Both the position numbers and the translations under genes were made by a program. From positions 62,001 to 126,000 of the forward strand of contig CALVCU010000015.1 in NCBI GenBank assembly GCA_944326135.1: a stretch of 64,000 nt of DNA, read 5' to 3'. A model generated the notes under the pieces. It was not told the origin of the DNA, made no database searches, and was given only the letters and a program-made list of their open reading frames with translations. This document shows, piece by piece, positions 47,654-56,660 of this stretch; the stretch's first letter is position 1; the number at the start of each line of letters is the position of its first letter. Origin of the DNA: an uncultured Ligilactobacillus sp. Lineage in GTDB: Bacteria > Bacillota > Bacilli > Lactobacillales > Lactobacillaceae.

Positions 47654-48622
47654 ATGAATTTTAAGAAAATTAGTGTAATTGTTCCAGCATTTAATATTGG
47701 AGAGAAAATTATTCCTTGTTTAGATTCTTTATGTCATCAAACAGAATTAGATGCGGAATTTTTAATTATAAATGATGGATCAACTGACAATACTAAACAA
47801 GTTATTGAAGATTATATATCTGAAAAAAATGATGAAAGGTTTAAATATTTCGAAAAGATGAATAGTGGATTAGCCGCTACAAGAAATTATGGTATAAAAA
47901 AAGCCAGTGGTGAATATGTTTGGTATGTTGATGCAGATGATTTAGTACTAAATAATAATGCAATAAAAAATTTATATAATCAGGCAAACAATAATAATTT
48001 GGATATTTTAGAATTTAATTTTCAAAAGTTAGATTTAAGGGGTGAAAATGAAAAAAAATACTATGCACTTCCCTTAGAGAATATTGATAAAGTTATATCT
48101 GGTAAGGATTTAATTAATCTTCCATTTTTAGATATTGCTGAATGGCATTTTTTATGGAAAAGATCATTTATTATTAACAATAATTTGCTATTAGATACTA
48201 GTGTTTGGGGAGGGGAAGATGTATTAAATACAATTCCTATTGTATCGAAAGCAAATAGAGCAATGTATATTGGCGATTGTTATTATGAATATATTTTATC
48301 AGAAAATTCTACAATAACTGCAAATAAAAATAAGAAAAAAGCTTATTTAGATGATGCATTTTATGCTTTAGATAGACTTAATGATTGGTTAAAGCAACAG
48401 AGTTTAGATGTTCAAAAAAATAGTCAAGTTTCCAATCATATTGTGAAAATGTTTATTGGAAGAGTTATGGAAGCTTATATTAATGATTATCCAATTTCTA
48501 ATAAATATATTCGAAATTTTCTAAAAAACAAGAATTTGAATTATAAAGATAAAGTTAAGTATGTTCTTTTAACTACATTACCAAAAAAATTACGAAAAAA
48601 ATTATCAATAAAATTATTTTAA
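47654..48622 (+). CDS. GT2 glycosyltransferase
   Basis: A 322-residue GT-A enzyme. ISVIVPAFNIGEKIIPCLDSL, INDGSTDNTKQ, the ATRNYG segment and DXD-type YVDADDLV form the donor site; EWHFLWKRSFI and WGGEDVLN lie on the acceptor side. The C-terminal third is rich in lysine and asparagine and lacks membrane spans. Donor and acceptor are unknown. AAAGGGAG precedes the ATG. It belongs to the AT-rich middle of the operon. Confidence 0.87.
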   Translation: MNFKKISVIVPAFNIGEKIIPCLDSLCHQTELDAEFLIINDGSTDNTKQVIEDYISEKNDERFKYFEKMNSGLAATRNYGIKKASGEYVWYVDADDLVLNNNAIKNLYNQANNNNLDILEFNFQKLDLRGENEKKYYALPLENIDKVISGKDLINLPFLDIAEWHFLWKRSFIINNNLLLDTSVWGGEDVLNTIPIVSKANRAMYIGDCYYEYILSENSTITANKNKKKAYLDDAFYALDRLNDWLKQQSLDVQKNSQVSNHIVKMFIGRVMEAYINDYPISNKYIRNFLKNKNLNYKDKVKYVLLTTLPKKLRKKLSIKLF

Positions 48623-48640
48623 AATAATATTGAGGCAATT

Positions 48641-50194
48641 ATGGAGAAAAAGAAATCAAGATTAAGTTATTCTATTAAAAATTCATTTATCGTTTCTATC
48701 AGTCAAGTCATAACTATTTTGCTTGGCTTTGTTCTTCAAACAGTTTTTATTAAAACTCTTGGAGGAACGTATGTCGGAATTAAGGGATTGTTTACAAATA
48801 TCTTATCAGTATTATCATTTTCTGAACTAGGGATAGGGACTGCAATCACCTTTTCTTTATATAAACCTTTAGCGGAAAATAATAAAGAAATGATAGCCAC
48901 AATCATGCATTTTTTCAAAAGGGCATATGAGATAATTGGTATTTTTATTGGAATTGTAGGATTAATGTTGATTCCATTTTTACATTACTTTACTCATATT
49001 CATATTCCATTTCTTTATTTATATTATATTTTATATTTAGCTAATACGGTGATTAGTTATTTTTACACATATAAAAGAACATTGTTAAATGCTGATCAGT
49101 TAAGTTACATAAACACGATAAATCAAATTGTTTTTAAATTAATACAAACTTTTGCTCAAATGTTTGTATTATTGGCATATCATAATTTCACATTATTTTT
49201 AGTGATTCAACTTTTATGTACATTAATATCAAATATTATAATTTCATATAAAGTTGATAAATCATATAGCTACATTAATGATAAAAAGCTAATTAAGAAG
49301 TTACCTAAACAGACCTCAAAGGAGATTGCAACAAATACTTTTGGATCAGTTGGTGAAAAAGTTGGTACTATTGTGGTTCAAAGTACCGATAATATGTTAA
49401 TTTCATATTTTTTAAATCTATTTGTGAGTGGTGTGTATTCAAACTATCTTTTAATTATAAACAGTTTGAGTTCATTTATTGGACAAGCCACAGGTGTAAT
49501 CTCTTCTAGTATTGGAAATTTAGCAGTTGAGGCTAAAGAAGATAAAGAAAAACAATATAATACCTTAAAGAGATTTCTTTTTGTTGATAATTTTGTAATT
49601 TATGTTTTATCAATTTGCGTATTTTCGGTTATAAACCCTTTTATTGATATTTGGGTTGGTCAAAAATTTGAGTTTCCATATATTGTAGTTTTATTATTAA
49701 TGATTAATTTTATTATTAATTGTTTGCGTAGTCCAATTACAGCATTTGTAACAGCATATGGATTGTATGCTAAAGATGGGGTTAAGGCAGTAATTGAGGC
49801 GATTGTGAATTTAGGTTTTTCAATTTTTTACATTAAATATTTAAATTTGGGTGTTAGCGGTATTATTTTAGGAACTATCACAAGTAATATTTTATGTAAT
49901 TGGTATGAACCTTTTATAGTTATCAGATATGGGATGAGACTAAAAGAAAAATTTATAAATTTCATTTTTATATTTATTAAATATCTTTTAATTGACGCTA
50001 TAGTTATGATTATTATTCAAAAAATTATTAGTTTAATAAATATTACAGGATTATTGGGAGTAATTTTAGGAGGAATAGCTTCTCTAGGAATAGCTTTATT
50101 AACATTTGTAATTTTATTTAATCGAAATCAAGATTTTAGTTTTCTTTTAAGCATAATCCAAAAAATAATAAAAAGAATATTTAGAAAAGTATAA
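48641..50194 (+). CDS. Wzx-type oligosaccharide flippase (second copy)
   Basis: A polysaccharide-transport-family membrane protein of 517 residues with about fourteen spans. It opens SYSIKNSFIVSISQVITILLGFVLQTVFIKTLGG followed by YVGIKGLFTNILSVLSFSELGIGTAITFSLYKPL, the arrangement seen in flippases of Gram-positive EPS clusters. It differs strongly from the copy at 28646-30064, consistent with transport of a different repeat unit. It would deliver lipid-linked repeat units to the polymerase encoded upstream. Confidence 0.9.
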   Translation: MEKKKSRLSYSIKNSFIVSISQVITILLGFVLQTVFIKTLGGTYVGIKGLFTNILSVLSFSELGIGTAITFSLYKPLAENNKEMIATIMHFFKRAYEIIGIFIGIVGLMLIPFLHYFTHIHIPFLYLYYILYLANTVISYFYTYKRTLLNADQLSYINTINQIVFKLIQTFAQMFVLLAYHNFTLFLVIQLLCTLISNIIISYKVDKSYSYINDKKLIKKLPKQTSKEIATNTFGSVGEKVGTIVVQSTDNMLISYFLNLFVSGVYSNYLLIINSLSSFIGQATGVISSSIGNLAVEAKEDKEKQYNTLKRFLFVDNFVIYVLSICVFSVINPFIDIWVGQKFEFPYIVVLLLMINFIINCLRSPITAFVTAYGLYAKDGVKAVIEAIVNLGFSIFYIKYLNLGVSGIILGTITSNILCNWYEPFIVIRYGMRLKEKFINFIFIFIKYLLIDAIVMIIIQKIISLINITGLLGVILGGIASLGIALLTFVILFNRNQDFSFLLSIIQKIIKRIFRKV

Positions 50195-50212
50195 TTTACT
50201 GGAGGTTATATG

Positions 50213-51259
50213 ATGAAAATTTTAATGACTTATCCATATTTTACAGGTAAAGGTGGTATGGAAACTGTAACTACACAAGTATTAAATTATGCAAATAAAG
50301 ATATGGAAATTGAATTTTTGCTTTCAGGAGGTAGTGATGACCAAAAATGGATAAAAAATGTCAATAATCCATATGGAAAAGTTATTTTACATAATCATAG
50401 GAGTTATCCTGGTGTATTTATAGACACATTCAATTATATTAAGAAAACAAAACCAGATATTGTAATTACACTTAATAATTTACAAATAATGCCAATTATT
50501 GCTGCTAAGAAGTTATTTGTACCTCAAATGAAAGTTTATGCTTGGCATCATTTTGCACTTCAATTTTTAAAGGGAAATAATTTATTGAAATATTGTGATT
50601 ATTACTTAGCTATTGCATCAGGAATGAAGCGAGATTTAGAAAAAATGGGAATAGATAGTGGGAAAATACATTTAATTTATGATCCTGTTGATAGAGTAAA
50701 TACCCCAGTTCCTAAGTCAAAAGATGGAGAAGTTAAACATTTTGTATATATTGGCAGGTTAGAAGCAGATGGACAGAAAAATGTGTCTGAAATATACAAA
50801 ATTTTAAGTAAATTAGAAAATAAAAATTGGGTATTTGATGTATATGGTGCAGGAAAAGACGAGGATAAATTAAAAAGATTATCTAAAGAACTTGGTATTG
50901 AAAATAAAATAAACTATTTTGGATGGCAAGAAGATGTTTGGTCAGCCATTAAGGTAGCGGATTTAGTATTTTTAACTTCTAAATATGAGGGCTTTCCTAT
51001 GTCTGTTGTAGAATCTGTTGCACATGGAATACCTTGTATAGTAACTAATTGTCCAGTTGGCCCAGATGATATTATTAAAGAAGGTATCAATGGTCATCTT
51101 TATGAAATAGGAGATATTCAAGATGCGGCTAATACAGTGGATGGATTTTTAAATGGAGAAATTAAATTTGGATCTTCTAAAGAAATTCAAGAATCTGCAA
51201 ATGAATTTTATACAGATGTATATATGAAACGTTTATTTAATATTTTGAAAAATAATTAA
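50213..51259 (+). CDS. GT4 glycosyltransferase
   Basis: A 348-residue GT-B enzyme. KILMTYPYFTGKGGMETVTTQVLNY forms the acceptor-domain start; FVYIGRLEADGQKNVSEIYKIL and SKYEGFPMSVVESVAHGIPCIVTNCPVGPDDIIKEGINGHL give the retaining donor site with its two conserved glutamates. Two tandem ATGs exist (50210, 50213); the second has better spacing from GGAGG. It resembles the GT4 protein at 34903 in layout. Sugar specificity is unknown. Confidence 0.88.
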   Translation: MKILMTYPYFTGKGGMETVTTQVLNYANKDMEIEFLLSGGSDDQKWIKNVNNPYGKVILHNHRSYPGVFIDTFNYIKKTKPDIVITLNNLQIMPIIAAKKLFVPQMKVYAWHHFALQFLKGNNLLKYCDYYLAIASGMKRDLEKMGIDSGKIHLIYDPVDRVNTPVPKSKDGEVKHFVYIGRLEADGQKNVSEIYKILSKLENKNWVFDVYGAGKDEDKLKRLSKELGIENKINYFGWQEDVWSAIKVADLVFLTSKYEGFPMSVVESVAHGIPCIVTNCPVGPDDIIKEGINGHLYEIGDIQDAANTVDGFLNGEIKFGSSKEIQESANEFYTDVYMKRLFNILKNN

Positions 51260-51279
51260 AATGATTAGGAGATTTGGTG

Positions 51280-52341
51280 ATGAATGTTTGCTATATCATA
51301 ACAAGTACAATTAAATGTGGTCCAGTGAATGTATTGTATGGGATAGTAAAAAATTATAAATCAATTTCAGGATTTAAACCATATATAATAACCCTAAAAT
51401 CAGATAACCCTAATAAATCTATGAAAAGTAAATTTGAAAAATTAGGAATAAAAGTAGTGCAATTTAATTTAAAAAAAGATTTAAAAAAAATCATAGATTT
51501 TATAAATGAAAATAATTGTAAAATTATTCATTCTCACGGATTAAAGCCAGATATTTTAAATTCTTTACTCCTAAAAAAATTTCCTAATAAATATATGCAT
51601 GTAACAACATTACATAATTACCCATTTAAAGATTATGTAATGTCACGTGGATATATAAAGGGAAATTTAATGGCATTATTGCACATTAATGTAATAAAAA
51701 ATTTGCATAAAATATCCTGTTCGTATGCTATTCAACAACAATATATGAAGTATAGTCATATTCAAACTGATGTTATTGAAAACGGAGTGATTTTTCCTCC
51801 TAAATCAGAAGTAATTGAGAAAAAAGGGGAAAAAATAGGGAAAAAAGTCTTATTTGTCGGTGATTTAAGAAAAAGAAAACACGTTGAATTTTTAGTGGAC
51901 TATTTTAAAAAACATTCAGAATTTACTTTTTGGATTGTTGGAGATGGTGTGGATTATGAAGAAATATGCACAAAAGCGAAGACTATAAAAAATATTAAGA
52001 TGATTGGAAGAACAGAAAATCCAAATTATTTTTATCAAAAAGCTGATATATTTATTTCAGATTCTGCAGCAGAAGGTTTGCCAATGTCAGTTTTAGAAGC
52101 ACTTTCATATGGACTCCCAGTAATTTTATCAAATATTCCTGCTCATATAGAAATAATAAAAAAATCATCAATATTTGGAAGTTTGTTTAAATTAGATAAC
52201 GAAAAAGATTTAACAAAAGAATTAAAGAAAATTGATTGTAGAAATAAGAAAAAAAGATATTTAATATCTAAGGAATATTTTAGTTCAGAAGTAATGATGA
52301 AAAAATATATTAAATATTATTTAAAATACATAAAGGACTGA
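51280..52341 (+). CDS. GT4 glycosyltransferase
   Basis: A GT-B enzyme of about 353 residues. VCYIITSTIKCGPVNVLYGIVKNY opens the first domain, HSHGLKPDILN lies near residue 90, and KVLFVGDLRKRKHVEFLVDYF and SDSAAEGLPMSVLEALSYGLPVILS form the donor site. Of the clustered starts TTG 51274, GTG 51277 and ATG 51280, the last has the best spacing from AGGAGA. Base composition is visibly among the most A/T-rich in the window (long lysine/asparagine/isoleucine runs), suggesting separate acquisition. Confidence 0.86.
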   Translation: MNVCYIITSTIKCGPVNVLYGIVKNYKSISGFKPYIITLKSDNPNKSMKSKFEKLGIKVVQFNLKKDLKKIIDFINENNCKIIHSHGLKPDILNSLLLKKFPNKYMHVTTLHNYPFKDYVMSRGYIKGNLMALLHINVIKNLHKISCSYAIQQQYMKYSHIQTDVIENGVIFPPKSEVIEKKGEKIGKKVLFVGDLRKRKHVEFLVDYFKKHSEFTFWIVGDGVDYEEICTKAKTIKNIKMIGRTENPNYFYQKADIFISDSAAEGLPMSVLEALSYGLPVILSNIPAHIEIIKKSSIFGSLFKLDNEKDLTKELKKIDCRNKKKRYLISKEYFSSEVMMKKYIKYYLKYIKD

Positions 52342-52346
52342 TTTTA

Positions 52347-53153
52347 TTGCATAAGCTTTCAGACAAGGAATTAAAACAATGTTTATTAAACATGATGATT
52401 GATTTTAAAAGTGTTTGTGAGGAAAATAATTTAATATATAGTTTAGTTGGGGGTACTCTTCTAGGTGCTGTAAGACATCATGGCTTTATCCCGTGGGATG
52501 ATGATGTAGATTTTGGAATGCCTAGACCTGATTTTGATAAAATGCGAAAAGCATTTAAAGATGGAAAGTTTCCATCTTATTTAAAATTATTAGATTTTAG
52601 TTTAGGGAATTTTAGATATCCTTTTGCAAGAATTATAGATACAAGAACAAAATTAGAACAAAAGTATATTAGCAATGATAATACGGATGGTGTGTGGATA
52701 GATATATTTCCCATAGATGGAATTTCAAGTGATGTCAAAAAACAGAAACAAATATATACGAAAGCCAAGTTAATATATAAACTTATGATTTTAAGTAATT
52801 CAAGAATTGGTTCTGGAACTACAATTACTAAAAAAATCAGTAAAATGATTTTTATTCCAATAGTTAGAATTATCGGAATAAAAAAATATGATAAAATTTT
52901 GGAAAAATTGGCCCATCAAACATCTTTTGAAAATGCAAAAAATGTAAGTTGTATTATTTGGGGGTTATATGGCACTGGTGAAATTCTAACCAAAAACGAA
53001 TTTGTTAATACTCAAGAAATAGAATTTGAGAATGAAAAATTTAGAATGATGACAGGATGGGATAAATATTTGACTAATTGTTTTGGAAATTATATGGAAT
53101 TACCACCAGTAGAACAAAGAGCATCACATTCGTTTCAAGCTTGGAGGAAATAA
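52347..53153 (+). CDS. LicD-family phosphotransferase
   Basis: A 268-residue nucleotidyltransferase-fold protein. The core motif VGGTLLGAVRHHGFIPWDDDVDFGM (with the Gly-Gly and the metal-binding Asp pair, residues about 34-58) is diagnostic for LicD. Members transfer phosphocholine, or other alditol phosphates, from CDP-activated donors onto surface glycans. No choline uptake or activation genes (licA/B/C type) are in the window, so the transferred group is unknown. The start TTG at 52347 has AAAGGA upstream. Its stop abuts the next ATG. Confidence 0.9.
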   Translation: MHKLSDKELKQCLLNMMIDFKSVCEENNLIYSLVGGTLLGAVRHHGFIPWDDDVDFGMPRPDFDKMRKAFKDGKFPSYLKLLDFSLGNFRYPFARIIDTRTKLEQKYISNDNTDGVWIDIFPIDGISSDVKKQKQIYTKAKLIYKLMILSNSRIGSGTTITKKISKMIFIPIVRIIGIKKYDKILEKLAHQTSFENAKNVSCIIWGLYGTGEILTKNEFVNTQEIEFENEKFRMMTGWDKYLTNCFGNYMELPPVEQRASHSFQAWRK

Positions 53154-54131
53154 ATGACAAATGAAATAATAATAAGCCTGGTAATTGCAATTTATAATGT
53201 GAAAGATGAGGTAATTTCATGTTTAAGTTCAATACATGGACAAAATGCAAAAAATGTAGAGTTTTTATTAATAGATGATGGGTCAAATGATGGCACAAGT
53301 GAAATTGTAAAGAAATTTCTAAAAGATAATAATGATATAAGATTTAAGTATTATAAAAAAAATAATGGTGGAATAAGTGATACAAGAAATTTTGGTATAG
53401 AGAAAGCAAATGGTAAGTACATTTGGTTTGTTGATGGTGATGATCAGTTAGCTAGTCCAAAAGTATTAGATGATCTTATAGAAATTATAACAAAATATAA
53501 GAATTTGGATGTTGTTCATTTTAATTTTAGAAAAATAAATGAGTGTCATGGTGATAGTCCTTTATCTGGCGAATTGAAATTTGGTGTTGATACAAGTAAA
53601 GTTTATTCTGGAAAAATATTTCTAAATGAACCATATGATTCATATGTTACACATTATATATTTAAAAAACAATTGTTAAAAAATTCGGATTATAAATTCG
53701 ATACTAATTTAATTAGTGGAGAAGATACGGCATATATTGCACCAGTAATTCTTTCAGCTAAAAAAATTTTTATTTTTGATAAAGTTTGTTATCTTTATAT
53801 AGTAAATTCACATTCTATATTGCAAAATATGTCAAAACGTAAAGTAGTTCAAAGAGATGCATATAAAGTAAGTTTAAATTTGTTTAAATGGACAATACAG
53901 GAAAATTTTCCTACTAATAGCACATTTGAACGTGATATATATAAAAAATATATTAGACAAACTGTAGGAATGTGTGCCACAGACTGTGATTTTAAAATTA
54001 ATAAAGCAGAGTTAATAAAATTAACTAAGGGGCGTTCTACAGATTTTAAAACATTGATTAGAAAATATATTCTATTAGTATTACCAAATAAGGGAAGGTT
54101 AAAAAAATGGGTTTGTTCTAAAATTTGGTAA
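53154..54131 (+). CDS. GT2 glycosyltransferase
   Basis: A 325-residue GT-A enzyme. ISLVIAIYNVKDEVISCLSSI, IDDGSNDGTSE, GGISDTRNFG and FVDGDDQL give the donor site, with THYIFKKQLL and SGEDTAYI on the acceptor side. The ATG directly follows the LicD stop and uses GGAGG inside the licD end, so the two are coupled. It is very A/T-rich, like its neighbours to the left. It ends just before the much less AT-biased rfbB. Confidence 0.87.
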   Translation: MTNEIIISLVIAIYNVKDEVISCLSSIHGQNAKNVEFLLIDDGSNDGTSEIVKKFLKDNNDIRFKYYKKNNGGISDTRNFGIEKANGKYIWFVDGDDQLASPKVLDDLIEIITKYKNLDVVHFNFRKINECHGDSPLSGELKFGVDTSKVYSGKIFLNEPYDSYVTHYIFKKQLLKNSDYKFDTNLISGEDTAYIAPVILSAKKIFIFDKVCYLYIVNSHSILQNMSKRKVVQRDAYKVSLNLFKWTIQENFPTNSTFERDIYKKYIRQTVGMCATDCDFKINKAELIKLTKGRSTDFKTLIRKYILLVLPNKGRLKKWVCSKIW

Positions 54132-54145
54132 TTGGTAATTTTATA

Positions 54146-55162
54146 ATGAAGCATTTATTAATAACAGGTGGAGCCGGATTTATTGGTGCAAATTTTGTAC
54201 ACTATATGTTAGAAAAACATCCAGATTATAAGATTGTTAATCTAGATTTATTGACTTATGCCGGTAATATTCATAATTTAGATGATATTAAAAATAATCC
54301 CAACCATATTTTTGTACACGGTAATATTGAAAATCAAGAGCTAGTTGAATATCTAGTAGATACATATGAAATTGATACAATTATTAACTTTGCTGGCGAA
54401 AGTCATGTTGATCGTTCAATTGTAAATCCTGGTATTTTTATTGACTCTAATATTAAAGGTGTACTAAATCTTCTAGATATTACAAAACGTAAAGGTTTGG
54501 AAAAGTATCTTCAAGTTTCGACTGATGAAGTATATGGTTCATTAGGACCAGAAGGCTACTTTACTGAAGAAACACCATTAGCTCCAAATTCTCCATACTC
54601 AGCATCTAAAGCATCTGCTGATTTATTGGTTCGTTCATATTATGAAACATATGGAATGAATGTGAATATCACACGTTGTTCTAATAATTATGGTCCATAT
54701 CAATTTCCTGAAAAACTAATTCCATTAATGATTCAACATGGATTATACGGATTAGACTTACCAGTATATGGTGATGGTAAAAATGTACGTGATTGGCTAC
54801 ATGTTTATGACCATTGTCAAGCTATTGATTTAGTTTTGCAAAAGGGTAAACCAGGTGAAATTTATAATATTGGTGGACATAATGAACGTTCAAACAATCA
54901 GATTATTGAAATTATTGCTAAGAGATTACATTGTGAAGATCGTATTAAGTATGTTACTGACCGTTTAGGTAATGACAAACGTTATGCTATGGATCCAACT
55001 AAACTAGAAACAGAATTAGGTTGGAAACCTAAATATACATTTGATACTGGAATTGGCGAAACTATCGACTGGTACTTAGATCATGAAGATTGGTGGCGTC
55101 CATTAATTGAACGTGCTAAGTTTGACCGCTTTAATTATCAAGGTGTTAATAATAACAAATAA
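54146..55162 (+). CDS. rfbB: dTDP-glucose 4,6-dehydratase
   Basis: An extended SDR of 338 residues that converts dTDP-glucose to dTDP-4-keto-6-deoxyglucose, the second step of dTDP-L-rhamnose synthesis. TGGAGFIGANF (residues 7-17), FAGESHVDRSI, the catalytic STDEVYGSLG and YSASKASADLLVR, and the NNYGPYQFPEKLIPL block are all characteristic. The ATG at 54146 has only a weak ribosome site; an upstream start at 54125 overlaps the preceding gene. The usual partners rfbA and rfbC are absent here and rfbD is a remnant, so the product must be completed by genes elsewhere or not at all. Confidence 0.95.
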   Translation: MKHLLITGGAGFIGANFVHYMLEKHPDYKIVNLDLLTYAGNIHNLDDIKNNPNHIFVHGNIENQELVEYLVDTYEIDTIINFAGESHVDRSIVNPGIFIDSNIKGVLNLLDITKRKGLEKYLQVSTDEVYGSLGPEGYFTEETPLAPNSPYSASKASADLLVRSYYETYGMNVNITRCSNNYGPYQFPEKLIPLMIQHGLYGLDLPVYGDGKNVRDWLHVYDHCQAIDLVLQKGKPGEIYNIGGHNERSNNQIIEIIAKRLHCEDRIKYVTDRLGNDKRYAMDPTKLETELGWKPKYTFDTGIGETIDWYLDHEDWWRPLIERAKFDRFNYQGVNNNK

Positions 55163-55169
55163 AAATATT

Positions 55170-55199
55170 GTGGGGACTGTAATAACAGTCTCTTTTTTG
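55170..55199 (+). terminator. Intrinsic terminator between rfbB and the rfbD remnant
   Basis: GACTGT (55175-55180) and ACAGTC (55185-55190), extended by GG/TC, form a stem with loop AATA followed by TTTTTT. Confidence 0.75.
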
Positions 55200-55210
55200 G
55201 AGAAAGTAAA

Positions 55211-55433
55211 ATGAAAATTTTAATTACAGGTGCAACTGGTCAACTAGGAACTGAACTACAAAAACTATTAAAACAACGTAATGCAGATTTTGATGCATTG
55301 GGAGCAGATGAAATAGATATTACAGATAAAAAAGCAGTTGATACTTATTTTGAAAATAAAGCTTTCTAAAGAAACTGGTTTTGATTTTCCAAATTGGAAA
55401 GATTCATTGAATCGGTTTATAAAAGAAATATAA
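55211..55433 (+). pseudogene. rfbD: Deletion remnant of dTDP-4-dehydrorhamnose reductase
   Basis: The ATG at 55211 (after TTTGGAGAAAG) opens MKILITGATGQLGTELQKLL, the NAD(P)-binding start of RfbD, and continues through DEIDITDKKAVDTYFE to a stop at 55367-55369 after 52 residues. In another frame, 55359-55433 reads KLSKETGFDFPNWKDSL and ends RFIKEI, which is the characteristic C-terminus of RfbD. About 200 residues of the normal ~280 are missing between the two, with the junction near 55355-55365. It is an internal deletion, so no reductase can be made from it. Confidence 0.88.
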
Positions 55434-55453
55434 TTTATGTTAACAAGGTAGGA

Positions 55454-56548
55454 ATGGTGATTGTTTTGAGCAAATTGAAACCAAAAATTGGCTTTTTAAT
55501 TTCGAAGTTTAATCATGGTGGTGGAACAGAGCGAGTAACAACAGAGATTGCTAATGGATTAAGTCAACGTGGATATGATATTAACATTATAAGCTGTCAG
55601 AAGGGTTTTTCTCCAATTTTTGATTTAAATAAAGATGTTAAATTATTTTCTTTGCATGGAGAATTAGTAAATAACTCAATTAAAAGAAAAATATCAAATT
55701 TAAAGCATCTAAAATCTATCATAAAACAACAACAAATTGATATTTTAATTACTGTTGATGTTGAACTTTATATTTATGCATTTCCATTGCAATTAATGAA
55801 ATTATGTAAAGTAATTGCGTGGGAACACTTTAATTACTTTAAGGAATATGGAAAACTAGAAAAATTGTCACAATACTTAGCAGCACGATATTCAAATGAG
55901 TTAATTGTAATTAGCCACGCTGATTTAAAAAATTATAAGGCAAATGTAAAACATTTAACAAAAACTTGTTGTATATATAATCCTCTTCCTTTAATTTCAG
56001 AAAAAACATCTGATTTATCTAATAAAAGAGTTTTAGCAGTAGGTAGGTTAGAAAAGCAAAAGGGCTTTGATTTGCTATTAGAGGCTTGGAAATACGTTGA
56101 AAAGGAAAATAATCAATGGAATTTAGATATATTTGGTAATGGAACAGAAAAAGATTTATTATTACAACAAATTGATTATTTAAATTTAAAAAGAGTAAAA
56201 ATCAATGATTATTCTGAAAGTATACAAAAAGAATATTTAAATTCATCAATTTATGTACTATCATCTAGATATGAGGGGTTTGGACTTGTCTTATTAGAGG
56301 CACAGGAATTTGGGTTACCAACGGTAAGTTTTGATTGTCCTGAAGGTCCAAGTGAAATTATAGATAATGGACAAAATGGGTTTTTGATTGAAAATTTTGA
56401 TACATTAGAATTAGGTAAAAAAATATTAAAGTTAATTAATAATAGAACTTTATTAGAAAATTTTGCAAAAAACGCAAGGAATAACCTAGATAGATTCAAT
56501 ATAGTGGATATTTTAAATAAGTGGGAAGATGTAATTAATAATCTTTAA
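55454..56548 (+). CDS. GT4 glycosyltransferase
   Basis: A GT-B enzyme of about 364 residues and the last gene of the polysaccharide region. KIGFLISKFNHGGGTERVTTEIANGL is the acceptor loop; VLAVGRLEKQKGFDLLLEAW and SRYEGFGLVLLEAQEFGLPTVSFDCPEGPSEII form the retaining donor site. Starts at ATG 55454 (AAGG five bases upstream) or TTG 55466 (GGTGA upstream) are both possible; a TTG/ATG further left at 55394 lies within the rfbD remnant. The rfbD deletion ends just upstream, so its transcription may have been altered by that event. Confidence 0.88.
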   Translation: MVIVLSKLKPKIGFLISKFNHGGGTERVTTEIANGLSQRGYDINIISCQKGFSPIFDLNKDVKLFSLHGELVNNSIKRKISNLKHLKSIIKQQQIDILITVDVELYIYAFPLQLMKLCKVIAWEHFNYFKEYGKLEKLSQYLAARYSNELIVISHADLKNYKANVKHLTKTCCIYNPLPLISEKTSDLSNKRVLAVGRLEKQKGFDLLLEAWKYVEKENNQWNLDIFGNGTEKDLLLQQIDYLNLKRVKINDYSESIQKEYLNSSIYVLSSRYEGFGLVLLEAQEFGLPTVSFDCPEGPSEIIDNGQNGFLIENFDTLELGKKILKLINNRTLLENFAKNARNNLDRFNIVDILNKWEDVINNL

Positions 56549-56580
56549 TAAAAGAGTGATAGTTAATCACTCTTTTATTT
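56546..56580 (+). terminator. Intrinsic terminator closing the polysaccharide region
   Basis: AAAAGAGTGAT pairs with ATCACTCTTTT (about 56550-56576, loop AGTTA), followed by A/T-rich sequence. Confidence 0.8.
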
Positions 56581-56660
56581 TTATATCTATAATTTTTTCA
56601 TTTTATGTGATAAGATATGTTTCAAAAAGTAAAACTAATTAAAAGTAAGGTGGAGAATTT

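Noticed and set aside
55394..55453. Longer N-terminus for the last GT4 gene from 55394
   Set aside because: This segment overlaps the rfbD C-terminal remnant in another frame and has no ribosome site; GT4 similarity begins after 55460.
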